Assembly (NCBI GenBank): GCA_943788645.1
Contig: CALSRC010000001.1
Span: 62,001 to 126,000 of the forward strand
Direction: 5' to 3'
DNA: 64,000 bases
Origin: UA16 sp002292325
GTDB lineage: Bacteria; Bacteroidota; Bacteroidia; Flavobacteriales_D; Sanyastnellaceae
Part shown: positions 35,801 to 46,397 of the stretch, piece by piece
Position numbering within the stretch: position 1 is the stretch's first letter
How the letters are laid out: the number at the start of each line of letters is the position of its first letter
Made by a program: the position numbers and the translations under genes
The notes under the pieces: generated by a model
The model's database searches: none
Told to the model about the DNA's origin: nothing
The model's input: only the letters and a program-made list of their open reading frames with translations

Positions 35801-38800
35801 CGTCGCAGTCGTAGCCTTCCGTGGCGTAAGTGCACGAAGCGTCGTCGTCCGTCGCTGCCGCCGCAAAGTTGCACGCCACATAATCCGTGCAACCCGGCAC
35901 TTCGTTGGCGTCGCAAACCCCGTCGCTATCGCTGTCAAACAAGCATTCTCCCGAGCAATCGTAACCCGCAGCAGGATAAACGCAGTAACCCGCATCTGTG
36001 GCTGTCTCATCGTAGTTGCAAGCATCGCTCGCTTGGCAACCCGTTACCTCGTTTTGATCGCATATTCCGTCTTGATCCGAATCAACGAGGCAACCGCCGT
36101 CGCAGTCGTAGCCTTCCGTGGCATAAGTGCACGAAGCGTCGTCGTCCGTCGCTGCCGCCGCAAAGTTGCACGCCACATAATCCGTGCAACCCGGCACTTC
36201 GTTGGCGTCGCAAACCCCGTCGCTGTCACCGTCGCTCAAACACATTCCGTCGCAGCCATAGCCAGCAACAGCGTACATACAAGAACCGTCGTTTTCGGTC
36301 GCCGTGGCGTCGTAGTTGCAGGCCAGCGAGTCAGTGCAACCGGCGAGCTCATTGTCGCACACGCCATCGCTGTCCGCGTCCTCACAATAAACACAAGAGC
36401 CGTTATCATCGGTGGCAGCAGCGCTGAAATTCATTGCATCATCATCGGTACAGCCCGCGATTTCATTGGCATCGCAAACACCGTCATCGTCTGCATCCGC
36501 CAAGCAAACACCCGCGCAATCGTAACCCGAGGAAGCATAGGTGCAAGAGCCGTCACTATCGGTCGCCTGTGCATCGTAATTGCACGCATTGGGATCCAAG
36601 CATCCTGAACTTTCCAATTCGTCGCAGAGGCCATCGCCATCCGCATCGTTGAGGCAATTCCCATCGCAATCATACGTGTTCGCCGCGTAATCGCAGTATC
36701 CAGCATTGGTCGCCGTTGCGTCATAGTTGCATGCTAAATCGTCCTGGCAACCGGTGATTTCCCATTGGTCACAAACACCATCTTGGTCTACATCAAACAA
36801 ACAATCACCGTTGCAGTCATAACCCAATACTTCATACGTGCAGGAGTTGTCGTCATCGGTAGCGGCTTCGTTGTAATTGCAGGCAACTGGATCTTGGCAA
36901 CCGGGGATTTCGTTCACATCGCAAACCTCATCGGCATCAACATCCCCGTTGACAATGACGCCCGAACCGTCTGTTTCACCAGAACAATAATCACATCCGA
37001 TAGCGTACACGCACGTTTCATCAGCATTGGTTGCGTTAGCATCGTAGTTGCACGCTGCATTGTCTTGGCAGCCTCCTAACTCGTCCGCGTCGCACACGCC
37101 ATCATCGTCGGCATCGTTGTCCACCGTAGTTCCCGTTCCATCAGTTTGACCAGAGCACGTTTCGCAGCCTTGGGGAAAGATGCAGCTAGCGCCAGCGTCA
37201 GTAGCACTTGCATTGAAATTGCACGCGGCACTGTCTTGGCAGCCCGCTATTTCGTCCGCGTTGCAAACACCATCGTCATCGGCGTCGTTGTCCACGATGG
37301 AGCCCGAACCGTCTGTGGCACCTGAGCACGTTTCACAGCCCGAAGCGAAAAGGCAAGCAACTCCACCGTCTGTGGCGTTCATGTTATAATTGCAGGCGGT
37401 GTTGTCTTGACAACCTGAGATTTCATCTGCGTTGCACACGCCATCGTTGTCCGCGTCGTTGTCTATTGCTGTGCCCGTTCCATCGGTTGATCCAGAGCAG
37501 GTTTCACAGCCCGAAGGGAAGACGCAAACCGTACCTGAATCGGTGGCACTCGCATTGTAATTGCAAGCCGAACTGTTTTGACAGCCCACGATTTCGTCTG
37601 CATCACACACGCCATCGTTATCGGTGTCCAGGTCTGTGACAGTACCCGTGCCATCCGTGGCATTTCCAGAACACACATCGCAACCCGTCGCATAAAAACA
37701 CGCGGCGGTATCCGTAGCAGAAGCATTGTAATTGCAAGCTGTGCTATTCTGACAACCCGCGACTTCATCGGCATCGCACACGCCATCGTTGTCCGCGTCG
37801 AGGTCATTGACCGTTCCCGTACCATCCGTGGAATTGCCTTGGCATTCATCACACCCTGCAGCAAAGAAGCATTCCGCCGCGTCTGTGGCTGAAGCGTTGT
37901 AGTTGCAAGCCGAGCTATTTTGGCAGCCCGCGATTTCATCTGCATTGCACACGCCATCGTTGTCGTCGTCATTGTCTAATATGGTTCCTGTACCGTCGGT
38001 CGCTCCCGAGCATGATTCACAATCCGAGGCGTAAATGCATACGGTTCCAGCGTCCGTAGCCGCAGCATTGTAATTACAGGCCGAGGCGACCTGGCAACCG
38101 GCGATTTCATCTGCATCGCACACGCCATCCCCATCCGAATCGTTGTCAACCACCGATCCTGTTCCATCCGTGGCTCCGGAACACGTTTCACAGCTTGAAG
38201 GGAAAACACACTCCGCACCTGAGTCGGTAGCACTCGCATCGTAATTGCAGGCTGCGGAGTTCTGGCAGCCTTCAATTTCATCCGCGTCACACACACCATC
38301 GTCATCCGCATCGAGATCGGTTACGGTGCCCGTACCATCCGTAGCATTGCCTGAGCACACATCACACCCAGTCGCGTAGACACAAGTAGCAGCATCCGTG
38401 GCAGCAGCATTGAAGTTGCAGGCTAAGCTGCTTTGGCACCCTGCGATTTCATCAGCATCACATACACCATCGTCATCCGCATCGTTGTCTACCACGGAAC
38501 CCGTCCCGTCTGTTGCGTTTCCGCCACAGACATCGCATCCCGTCGCATACGCACAACTGCCATCGCTTTCGGTAGCACTGATGTTGTAATTGCAGGCCGT
38601 CGCTTCCATGCAACCGGATACCGTTCCATCGCCCGAAGTATCATGAACAATACCCGTCTCTTTGAATGAAACACCCACTGAATTTCGCCATTGGATGTTC
38701 CACAGGCAGGTGACATGTCCCGGATCGCCATTCACTTCATCCACCGCTGTAAATTGTCCGAGCAAGACCAATCCGTTGTCACCGGCCAGCGCAGCCGAAT

Positions 38801-39317
38801 TGGCTCCGGGTGTTACATACCAGCTTCCTCCCACATTTTCGTTCAATACAAAACCGGATCCAGAGGCAAATTCTGCCAAATCTGACATCATCCCGATGTT
38901 GCTTACAGCCTCGTCAGCAGTGGACGAAGAACCAATGGTCAACCAGCTATCGAATTCCATTTCCGGATAGAATGGAAAAAAAAATGGATTGATATCCGAG
39001 CCCATGTTCCCCGCAGCAGGGTGCTGGAAAAATGCCGTGGTAACACCAAGTTCCAACAACAACGGACCGTCTTGAATGCAATCGTTGTTTGCATCGTTCT
39101 CGACGCATTCAGAAGTTCCCACGGAATATACCGCGATGCACTCGTCAGATGCAGACGCAAATTCCCCGTAAATCCGATAAGTAGTTCCCAATTCCGTTTC
39201 TGCATACACCTCACTCTGCAGGCCCAAAAACTGGGCTTGGGCAACTGGAATGGATAGAAACAAAAAAAACAAGACAGCATAGGCTGTCACGGTGGCTGGT
39301 CGTGTCAAGCGATTCAT
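32852..39317 (-). CDS. Giant secreted Cys-rich repeat protein with C-terminal FISUMP domain, frameshifted near 34135
   Basis: The first frame (39317 to about 34135) encodes about 1731 residues with signal peptide (VLFFLFLSIPVAQAQ) and an N-terminal domain of about 230 residues. It then has roughly 31 repeats of the G-C-x4-A-C-N-Y/F type, alternating with D-x-D-x-D-G-V-C-D-x-N/D-E calcium-binding-like loops. The second frame (about 34165-32852) continues with two more units, a linker and a FISUMP domain (VSIGDQCWFRDNLA, WARKLESGNAQVERS, SVRCVMD). The frames join at TCTCCCGGAGC, which has one base more than either homologous variant in the other copies. The original gene is thus about 2150 codons. 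Surface adhesion or calcium-stabilised fibre is likely but unproven. Confidence 0.8.
33870..36240 (-). repeat. 453-bp tandem repeats inside the giant gene (about 5 copies)
   Basis: A 453-bp (151-codon) unit recurs at 33923, 34377, 34830, 35283 and 35736 (marked by the sequence TTGGCAACCCGTTACCTCG). Steps are 454, 453, 453, 453. The odd 454 step marks the extra base that breaks the frame. A shorter, incomplete copy follows at about 36023. Copies differ at only a few positions, so they are recent or kept alike by recombination. One unit encodes three Cys-rich repeats. Confidence 0.88.
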
Positions 39318-39422
39318 GGTGTTCGAATATAATCAATTCAAACGGATTATAATCGACTTATATGGTAATAATATAGACAGAGGCCACAATACAACCCCTA
39401 AAAACACTCAGTAACGGATTCT

Positions 39423-41555
39423 TCACTCCTCAGGAACCTCAAATTCCAGCTGGCGCTTGGCCAAATCCGCCGCCACTACACGCACAACAACCCGCTCGCC
39501 CATGGCATATAGACCGCCATGCCGCGAACCAATCAGTGCTTGCTGGTCTTCATCGTAAACGTAGTAGTCATCGGGTAATGCGTCCTTCGGGACGAAACCT
39601 TCACATTTATTTTCCTCAATTTCAACAAAAATCCCTTTTGGAATCACGCCATTGACAATACCATAAAATGTTTCGCCGAGCCGGGTCATGAGGAACTCAA
39701 CCTGCTTGTATTTGATGGACGCGCGTTCGGCCTCGGCGGCACGTTTTTCCATGTTGGAACTGTGCTGGCAAATGCCCATCAGCGGATCGGCCTGAGCCGA
39801 TTTTCCGCCGTCGATGTATCCTTGGAGCAACCGGTGCACCAACACATCGGGGTACCGGCGGATGGGACTCGTGAAGTGGGTGTAGAACGGGAAAGCGAGG
39901 CCATAGTGGCCGATGTTGTTGGTGCTGTATTCCGCCTTGGCCATGGAACGAATCGCCATGGTTTTTACCACGTTTTCGGCGGTGCTGCCTCCAGCCGCTT
40001 GGAGCAATTGCCGCAACGCAGACTCGGCGTTCGCAGGGCTGATTTTGGGCATCTCCAAACCAAACTTGGCAACGAATTTGCGCAGCTGCTGAAGTTTCTC
40101 GGGATCGGGCTTGTCGTGGATGCGATAAACCGCCGTGCGCGTCGCCTCTTCCCTTTTGCCTTCGGTGGTTCGGGGCTTGGCGAGGTAGCGGCTCACCCGC
40201 ACATTCGCCAGCAACATGAAGTCTTCAATGAGGCGATTGGCATCGAGCATGCGCTTGATCACCACGCGCAACGGCTTGCCCGCCTCGTCCAATTCGAATT
40301 TGACCTCTTCCGTGTTGAAATCAATGCCGCCGGCCTTGAATCGATTGGCGCGCAACTGCACGGCCAAACGCTGCAATGTATTGACCTCATCCGCGTAGGT
40401 GCCTTTGCCCGTTTCGATCCGCTCCTGTGCTTCGTGGTAGGCAAACCGTTGGTCGCTGTGGATGACCGATCGGCCAAACCACTCGCCTTTGATTTCGGCC
40501 TTTTCGTTCATTTCGAACACCGCACTGAATGCCAGCCGGTCCTCGTTGGGACGCAGCGAACAGAGGTTGTTGGACAGCACTTCCGGCAGCATGGGAATCG
40601 TTCGATCCACCAAGTAAACCGAAGTCGCACGCTGCCGCGCTTCTTCGTCCAAGACCGTTCCGGGTTTGAGGTAATGCGCCACATCCGCGATGTGCACGCC
40701 CACCTCCCAGTGGCCATTCTTGAGGCGTTTCAACGACAGCGCATCGTCAAAATCCTTGGCATCCACGGGGTCAATGGTGAGGGTCGTCACGTCCCGGAAA
40801 TCACGACGGCGTTTGAGCTCTTCTGCAGGGACTGCGTGAGGAATCGCATCGGCAGCTGCGAGCACGTGATCGGGGAATTCATACGGCAATCCGTACTCCG
40901 CGAGGATGGCGTGCATCTCGACTTCATGGTCGCCCGGTTTGCCCAAAATCTCCACCACCCGTCCCGACGGGGCATCACTCGGATCGTCCCAACTCACCAT
41001 CTCGATGATGACCTTCTGGCCATTTTCAGCGCCCTTCAAATGCTGCGCTCCGATAAAGAAGTTAGTGTGGAGCCGTTGGTCCGAAGGATAGCCAAACGCA
41101 TAATCACGGACTTTTTCCAGCACCACCACGTATTGCTTGCGCTGTCGCTCGACGATTCGCGCTACCCGTGGCGTGTGCTTCCGACCACGCCGCAACCAAT
41201 CCACTTCCACCGTATCTCCCCAAAACGCCGTGCCCGTGTAACCCTTCGGAATCGAAATTTCATTCCCATCGGGCATCATCACAAAACCACGGCCATGCCG
41301 CGTCACCTGAATCGTGCCAATTACCTGCTCCTCTTGTTGCATCTCTGCCAAAACAAATTTGCCGCGGCCGATGGATTCCAACCGACCGTCGCGCCCCATT
41401 TCCTCGAGCATCACCGAAATCTTGCGGCGCATGTCATGGTTCAAAACCCCCAACGTGCTGGCCACCTGTTTGTGGTTGAGCGGCTTGTTGGGCTGGCGTT
41501 TGAAAACCTCTAAAATTTCCTTCCTGAGCTGTTTGGGCGGGGTGCGTGATGCCAT
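39423..41555 (-). CDS. rnr: Ribonuclease R (3'-5' exoribonuclease)
   Basis: A 710-residue enzyme. N-terminal winged-helix part (RKEILEVFKRQPNKPLNHKQ), two cold-shock domains, the RNB catalytic domain with IDPVDAKDFDDALS (the Mg-binding aspartates) and HFTSPIRRYPDVLVHR, and a C-terminal S1 domain (YGIVNGVIPKGIFVEIEE). It degrades structured RNA and helps rRNA quality control. ATG 41555 gives MASRTPPKQL; ATG 41573 in frame would add six residues. The divergent methyltransferase starts 51 bp away. Confidence 0.95.
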   Translation of the reverse strand: MASRTPPKQLRKEILEVFKRQPNKPLNHKQVASTLGVLNHDMRRKISVMLEEMGRDGRLESIGRGKFVLAEMQQEEQVIGTIQVTRHGRGFVMMPDGNEISIPKGYTGTAFWGDTVEVDWLRRGRKHTPRVARIVERQRKQYVVVLEKVRDYAFGYPSDQRLHTNFFIGAQHLKGAENGQKVIIEMVSWDDPSDAPSGRVVEILGKPGDHEVEMHAILAEYGLPYEFPDHVLAAADAIPHAVPAEELKRRRDFRDVTTLTIDPVDAKDFDDALSLKRLKNGHWEVGVHIADVAHYLKPGTVLDEEARQRATSVYLVDRTIPMLPEVLSNNLCSLRPNEDRLAFSAVFEMNEKAEIKGEWFGRSVIHSDQRFAYHEAQERIETGKGTYADEVNTLQRLAVQLRANRFKAGGIDFNTEEVKFELDEAGKPLRVVIKRMLDANRLIEDFMLLANVRVSRYLAKPRTTEGKREEATRTAVYRIHDKPDPEKLQQLRKFVAKFGLEMPKISPANAESALRQLLQAAGGSTAENVVKTMAIRSMAKAEYSTNNIGHYGLAFPFYTHFTSPIRRYPDVLVHRLLQGYIDGGKSAQADPLMGICQHSSNMEKRAAEAERASIKYKQVEFLMTRLGETFYGIVNGVIPKGIFVEIEENKCEGFVPKDALPDDYYVYDEDQQALIGSRHGGLYAMGERVVVRVVAADLAKRQLEFEVPEE

Positions 41556-41606
41556 ATGCGACAAAGATGCCATGAATCCACACGCATTTGCGACCTTTGC
41601 AACCGC

Positions 41607-42476
41607 ATGTCTACACGCACTTATCAACGTTGGGCGCCCGAGCATTGGGAAGAATACGCCGTCATCGACTCAGGAGACCGTTCGCGACTCGAGCGATTTG
41701 GTCCGCTTTTATTGGACCGCCCTGACCCATCAGCCGTCTGGTCGCGGGGCCTTGACTTTGCTGCTTGGGATAAGGCCAATGCCCGATTTGAACCTACTGG
41801 CATGACCAAAGGAAATTGGGTGCCGATGGAATCCGTTCCCGAAGGATGGAACATCACGTACCGCTCTCCACGGTTGGATTTGACATTCCAACTGGAGATG
41901 ACGCGATTCAAACATGTCGGGATCTTTCCAGAACAAGCCGTCAATTGGGAGTTCATTGCCGAGCACCTGAAGCCGGAGGATAAATTCCTCAACCTCTTTG
42001 CATACACCGGCGGAGCTTCACTCGCGGCCCGCGCTGCCGGGGCCGAAGTGACCCATGTGGATGCCATTCGCCAAGTCGTGGATTGGACGCGCATCAACAT
42101 GGAATTGAGCGGCCTCGATGGCATCCGTTGGGTTGTGGAAGACGCCTTAAAATTCGCCCAACGCGAGCAACGACGAGGCAATAAGTACCGCGGGATTGTG
42201 CTTGATCCCCCCACATGGGGATTGGGGCCGAAAGGTCAAAAGTGGCGCCTTGAAGACCAACTACTCAACCTCTGTGAAACCGTGGCTGCCTTGGTTGAGC
42301 CGGGCGGTTTCATCATCATGAATACCTACAGTGGCATCGCACCCTCCGCCCTCGAGACGGTGTGGGACCGCATCCTGCCCTCTGCCAAGAGCGAGGCCGG
42401 CGAACTTTGCTTGCGTGGAGAAGATGGTCATTGGATCCCCACGGGCAGCCTCATCCGAATCACCACCCAACCATGA
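41607..42476 (+). CDS. Class I SAM-dependent methyltransferase, RlmI/RlmK-like
   Basis: A 289-residue protein. Motif I FLNLFAYTGGASLAARAAG (residues about 127-145), the acidic strand end VTHVDAIRQVVDW, and DPPTWGLGPKG as motif IV. This DPPxxG form is seen in the RlmI/K rRNA methyltransferases. The N-terminal part lacks a clear PUA domain. Substrate probably RNA, unproven. ATG 41607 is preferred because the open frame upstream (to 41556) runs into the rnr promoter side. Its stop overlaps the miaE start (ATGA). Confidence 0.78.
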   Translation: MSTRTYQRWAPEHWEEYAVIDSGDRSRLERFGPLLLDRPDPSAVWSRGLDFAAWDKANARFEPTGMTKGNWVPMESVPEGWNITYRSPRLDLTFQLEMTRFKHVGIFPEQAVNWEFIAEHLKPEDKFLNLFAYTGGASLAARAAGAEVTHVDAIRQVVDWTRINMELSGLDGIRWVVEDALKFAQREQRRGNKYRGIVLDPPTWGLGPKGQKWRLEDQLLNLCETVAALVEPGGFIIMNTYSGIAPSALETVWDRILPSAKSEAGELCLRGEDGHWIPTGSLIRITTQP

Positions 42477-43078
42477 GCCAATCCTCTGACTCCCCCATGC
42501 TCGGCCTCCGATTGCCGACGGACCCACGCTGGGTCGCACTTGTTGAAACGAACATTTCTGAGATCCTCACAGACCACGCTTGGTGCGAGCAAAAAGCGGC
42601 ATCCAACGCCATTTCCATCATTGCCCGCTTCCCCGAACACCTCGAATTGGTGGAAGAAATGACGCGCATAGCGCAGGAAGAAATCGAACACTTTGGAATG
42701 GTCGTTGAACGCATCAAGGCGCGCGGATACGAACTCGGTCCGGAACGCAAAGACGATTATGTGGGTGAATTGCTCCAATTCATCAAGCGCAAGTGCTCGC
42801 GGGAAGAACAACTCGTTGACCGGTTGCTATTTGCTGCCATGATCGAGGCGCGTTCGTGCGAGCGGTTTCGCATGCTTTCTGAACGGGTCAAAGACAAGCC
42901 TTTGGCGGAATTTTACCGGGAGCTCATGATTTCTGAAGCTGGCCACTACACCACCTTCATCGGGTTTGCCCGCAAATACGGCGGCAACGTGGACGTGGAG
43001 GCACGTTGGCAGGCCTTCCTCGATTACGAAGCCGAGGTCATCCAGAATTACGGCAAGAAAGAGACGATGCACGGCTGA
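42473..43078 (+). CDS. miaE: tRNA 2-methylthio-N6-isopentenyladenosine hydroxylase
   Basis: A 201-residue ferritin-like di-iron protein. The two iron-binding pairs are visible: CEQKAASNA with EEIEHFGMV (E, E-x2-H) and EARSCERFRM with SEAGHYTTF (E, E-x2-H). MiaE hydroxylates the ms2i6A37 modification of tRNAs that read UNN codons. The length matches the family. It overlaps the methyltransferase gene by four bases (ATGA), so both RNA-modifying genes are coupled. Confidence 0.92.
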   Translation: MSQSSDSPMLGLRLPTDPRWVALVETNISEILTDHAWCEQKAASNAISIIARFPEHLELVEEMTRIAQEEIEHFGMVVERIKARGYELGPERKDDYVGELLQFIKRKCSREEQLVDRLLFAAMIEARSCERFRMLSERVKDKPLAEFYRELMISEAGHYTTFIGFARKYGGNVDVEARWQAFLDYEAEVIQNYGKKETMHG

Positions 43079-43097
43079 GACGCGTTAAGTTCGCGCA

Positions 43098-44348
43098 ATG
43101 ACCCGCTACTTTCCCTTCACCATGGCCGTGCTCCTGCTCGGCGCATGCACCCCGCCTGAACCCGTTTTCACCTCTGAGTTGGACGTGCGCGAGGCGCTCG
43201 CTCAAATCGAAAACGCACGCTTCACAGCTCGCCTTTCCAACAACGTGGAAGCTTCCGATTCGCATTGGGAGCGCGAAGTCCACATCGACTGGCTGCGGTC
43301 GCATGCGGTCGGGGATTCAGCATACGATTTGGCTTGGCGGTACGCCGACGCCTTCATCCAAGACGGCGACACCAGCCGCTACTGGAGGCATCTTTGGGCC
43401 AACCGCCTCACTACCATTTCCGGCGACAGCCTGCGCAAGGCGAGCGATTGGGACGCCGCCAGCTCCAACAACGCCAACGGCATCCCCAACTACTACGCAT
43501 CCATGACCTTGCCCGTCATGCTCACCGATACGAGCTGGTGGGCGGCGCAAGTCAGCGACTCCGCCGTGCGCGTTACGTGGGAGCACGTCTTGCCGAGCAC
43601 GGATGAAGCCGAACAATTCATCATGACCAAAACCTCCATTCAAGACACCACGGACGCAGATTACCACCCCGACACGGAGGACCTGCAGCGCTGGGTCTTC
43701 GAGGCGCCGCATGGCCTGCCCGTCCGGTACGAACAATCCTGGTACCGGGGCGACATGGCGTATGGGAGCGACCTTGCCATCGACTGGGAATGGGAACTGA
43801 CCAACAACGGCGCCGTCGAGCTCGCCGTGGCCGATTGGGTGGCTCCGGAGTGGTCGCGTGAACCCGAGGAGGCGCCGGCTGTGGCTGACGGCGGAGATGG
43901 GGATTGGTTTGAGCAAGCCATGGCGGCGTTGCCCGCGGTTGGTGCGCCGGCACCGGCCATTGACGGAGTGGATTTAGCGGGTGAAGCGACTTCGTTGGGC
44001 GACCTGGCCGGGGACCTCGTCTACATCGATTTTTGGTACATCGGGTGCGGGCCGTGCATGCGGGCCTTACCGCACTTGGAACACATGGAAAAAGAGTTTG
44101 GACCGGCGGGATTCCACGTGTTGGGCGTGAACCACCACCAAGATGCCGCTACCGTCAAGCGGTACCTCGATCGGCGCGGCCTCGACATCACACAAGCCAT
44201 CCTCGATTCACTCCCGGAGGACTACCCCGTCGTCGCCTACCCCACTTGGTTCTTGGTGGGACGTGACGGATCCATCATTGACCGCAACATGGGCTACGGC
44301 GAGGACACCGGGGCGTTCCTCGATTCACTTGTCAGCGCGAATTTGTGA
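43098..44348 (+). CDS. Thioredoxin-domain (TlpA/AhpC-TSA-like) lipoprotein
   Basis: A 416-residue protein: lipoprotein signal with LLLGACTPP (Cys16), a long unrecognised N-terminal domain (to about residue 275), and a TlpA-like thioredoxin fold with YIDFWYIGCGPCMRALPHLE (CGPC) and the cis-Pro loop VAYPTWFLVGRDG. Such proteins reduce disulphides in envelope proteins, in maturation of c-type cytochromes or in stress defence. Periplasmic, outer- or inner-membrane bound. It ends before a bidirectional terminator. Confidence 0.85.
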   Translation: MTRYFPFTMAVLLLGACTPPEPVFTSELDVREALAQIENARFTARLSNNVEASDSHWEREVHIDWLRSHAVGDSAYDLAWRYADAFIQDGDTSRYWRHLWANRLTTISGDSLRKASDWDAASSNNANGIPNYYASMTLPVMLTDTSWWAAQVSDSAVRVTWEHVLPSTDEAEQFIMTKTSIQDTTDADYHPDTEDLQRWVFEAPHGLPVRYEQSWYRGDMAYGSDLAIDWEWELTNNGAVELAVADWVAPEWSREPEEAPAVADGGDGDWFEQAMAALPAVGAPAPAIDGVDLAGEATSLGDLAGDLVYIDFWYIGCGPCMRALPHLEHMEKEFGPAGFHVLGVNHHQDAATVKRYLDRRGLDITQAILDSLPEDYPVVAYPTWFLVGRDGSIIDRNMGYGEDTGAFLDSLVSANL

Positions 44349-44355
44349 CATAAAA

Positions 44356-44380
44356 AAGGGAGGCTCGCGCCTCCCTTCTT
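44356..44380 (+). terminator. Terminator between the TlpA-like gene and the convergent truncated repeat gene
   Basis: A nine-pair stem AAGGGAGGC / GCCTCCCTT with a 4-base loop TCGC, A-rich on the left and T-rich on the right. It may thus work from both sides. It lies 8 nt after the stop of the TlpA-like gene. Confidence 0.8.
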
Positions 44381-44383
44381 CGG

Positions 44384-44998
44384 TTAATCTTCCAATACGT
44401 ACGGTATCGCCATGGCCTTTGGAGTGGTCGGCTCCGTCGGTGTAGTCGATGTCGCTGGGGCCGGATTCGAACAGCCTTTGTCATTCGTAAATGCGCTGAT
44501 CCAATACGCATCACTGCGCAAGATCAAGCTGCCGTCCGCATCGGTAGTATCCGTCGGATGGTGCAAGAAATGCACCGCGACCGGAGCGTCGTAGTGGCCC
44601 TCAAACGTGAACTGCACACCGCCATCAAGCGCGGCCGGCGAACTGGTCAGCACAAGGTATTGTCCGGTGACCACGGGGTAAGTGGACTCCTGCACGATGA
44701 TGCTCAGATCCGCTGTCTCGCTGTTTCCGGCGCCAGAAACACTCAAGGTGTCGCGACCCGTTCCGCTTGCACTGCCATCGACCGTCAACACAGAGCCGCT
44801 GACGGTTGCTGAACCGAACGCATCCAGTGCGCCGTTCAACGAATAGCTCCAAGTACCGGCTTGGCTTCCCGTGTGAAGCGTATCCAAGTCAATGGATAGG
44901 GTGCCACCATCGCAAAGCAAAAGCGAATCCTGCGCTGCGTAATCAGCCCCGCTAGCAAACGTACAAGCTGGATTTCCGCCTTCGTTGTAATTGCGCTT
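44384..44998 (-). pseudogene. 3' fragment of a paralogue of the 46398-49394 repeat protein
   Basis: No start codon. The frame is open from about 44998 and begins with NYNEGGNPACTFASG, the end of a Cys-rich repeat. It then follows the C-terminal part of the 46398-49394 protein: LDLDTLHSG-like, SADLS/V-STYPVVTGQY, YDAPVAVHFL, and an end rich in Pro/Thr. Upstream, at about 45000, the sequence changes to AT-rich unrelated DNA. It is thus a 5'-truncated copy. Its neighbour is pepP, as on the other side of the full gene. Confidence 0.75.
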
Positions 44999-45053
44999 AA
45001 AGCACTATTATAGCAAATAAGTGTTATAAACCAATCGACTAACAACCAACAGG

Positions 45054-46346
45054 CTAGCCCGCCATCATCATCGCCTCAATATCATCCGCTTCTAGCGGGA
45101 TGTGACCCATCAAATCAACGTAACCATCCTCCGTAATGAGGATATCATTTTCAAGGCGAATGCCGAGGTTTTCTTCACGGATGTATATGCCCGGTTCGAC
45201 GGTGAAGACATGGCCAGCTTGGATGGGTTCGTGCCAATGGCCCACATCGTGGACGTCCAATCCGATGAAATGGGACGTGCCGTGCATGAAGTACTTCTTG
45301 TAGGCAGGCCATGCGGGGTTTTGGTTGGCCACTTCGTCGGCTGTGATCAGCCCGAGGTCCAACAATTCCTTGGTCATCAACTCGCCCACTTGCACGTGGT
45401 AGTCGTGCAGGCTGACGCCGGGTTTCAGCAAGTTCATGGCACCGCGCATCACATTCAGGACTGCGTTGTACACGGCGCGCTGGCGATCCGTAAACTTCCC
45501 ACTCACCGGGACACAACGCGTCATATCCGCGGCGTAGTTGCCGTATTCTGCGCCTACATCCATCAAGATGACGTCGCCGGCTTTGCACTCGGCGCTGTTT
45601 TCGATGTAGTGCAACACGCACGCGTTGAAACCGCTACCGATGATGGGCGTATAGGCGAACCCACGCGAACCGCGGCGCAAGAATTCGTGCATGAACTCCG
45701 CTTCGATTTCGTACTCCATCACCCCCGGTTTCACGAATTGCAAGACGCGCTCAAACCCCGCTTTGGTAATGTCGCAGGCACGCTGCATTTGATCTACTTC
45801 CTCCTGTGATTTGATCGCGCGCAAACCGTACAAAATCGGCGCTGATCGCTCGAATTCGTAGTTGGGGTACTTTTCGCGCAAGGCCGCATTCTCACGCGCT
45901 GTTCGCGTTTCCACGGTAATCTTCGCACGCGCATGGGGATTGTCATTCAAGTAAAGGGCGTCAGCCTCTGCCATAAGGCGATGAAACGTGCGCTCAAAGC
46001 CCGGCGTCCACTGAATGTTGGTAACGCCCGTTGCCGCTGTTGCTTGGTCTTTGTCCAATTTTGCTCCTTCCCAAATGGCCAACTCCTCGTTGGTCTCCGT
46101 GGTGAACAAAATCTCACGATCCGCTGGATTGTGCGCATCGGGGAACAAAACCAACACTGTATTTTCCTGGTCAACGCCTGTCAACCACAAAATATCGCTC
46201 GCCTGCTTGAACGGCAGCGTACCATCTGCGCTCGTGGGGTAGATATCGTTCGAAAAGAAAACCGCAATGCTCCGCGGCTTCATTTGCGCCATGAAGTTCG
46301 CGCGGTTGCGCTTGTAAAGTTCAGAAGAGAGGGATTGGTATCGCAT
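45054..46346 (-). CDS. pepP: Xaa-Pro aminopeptidase (aminopeptidase P, M24B)
   Basis: A 430-residue enzyme with the AMP_N N-terminal domain (residues 1-140: MRYQSLSSELYKRNRANFMA) and the pita-bread M24 domain. The metal ligands are Asp in LMDVGAEYGNYAADMTR (two Asp), His in HGTSHFIGLDVHDVG, Glu in FTVEPGIYI and Glu in GIRLENDILI. It removes N-terminal residues before proline. Cytoplasmic. The 51 bp between its start and the stop of the upstream repeat protein may carry its promoter. Nucleotides 45983-46178 of this gene are duplicated at 49481-49676. Confidence 0.94.
   Translation of the reverse strand: MRYQSLSSELYKRNRANFMAQMKPRSIAVFFSNDIYPTSADGTLPFKQASDILWLTGVDQENTVLVLFPDAHNPADREILFTTETNEELAIWEGAKLDKDQATAATGVTNIQWTPGFERTFHRLMAEADALYLNDNPHARAKITVETRTARENAALREKYPNYEFERSAPILYGLRAIKSQEEVDQMQRACDITKAGFERVLQFVKPGVMEYEIEAEFMHEFLRRGSRGFAYTPIIGSGFNACVLHYIENSAECKAGDVILMDVGAEYGNYAADMTRCVPVSGKFTDRQRAVYNAVLNVMRGAMNLLKPGVSLHDYHVQVGELMTKELLDLGLITADEVANQNPAWPAYKKYFMHGTSHFIGLDVHDVGHWHEPIQAGHVFTVEPGIYIREENLGIRLENDILITEDGYVDLMGHIPLEADDIEAMMMAG
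45983..46178 (-). repeat. 196-bp direct repeat, copy 1 (within pepP)
   Basis: The 196 bases match 49481-49676 with about five mismatches by eye and no gaps, at an offset of 3498. The edges are sharp: on the left GAAACGT is the first shared stretch; on the right ...GGTCAACGCC is the last. Both copies are in the same direction and enclose the 998-aa repeat gene and the pepP 5' end. Confidence 0.9.
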
Positions 46347-46397
46347 GTTACGAAGATACCAAACTCATGCCCTCAACGAACCAAGGTTGGTTCGTTG

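Noticed and set aside
33923..36608. Long plus-strand reading frames rich in Arg, Ser and Cys opposite the giant repeat gene
   Set aside because: They repeat with the 453-bp period of the minus-strand gene and have no plausible composition. They are shadows of the repeat coding strand.
33870..39000. CRISPR-like appearance of regularly spaced repeats
   Set aside because: Periods are 168-453 bp, the repeats are coding and contain no short unique spacers. No cas genes are present.
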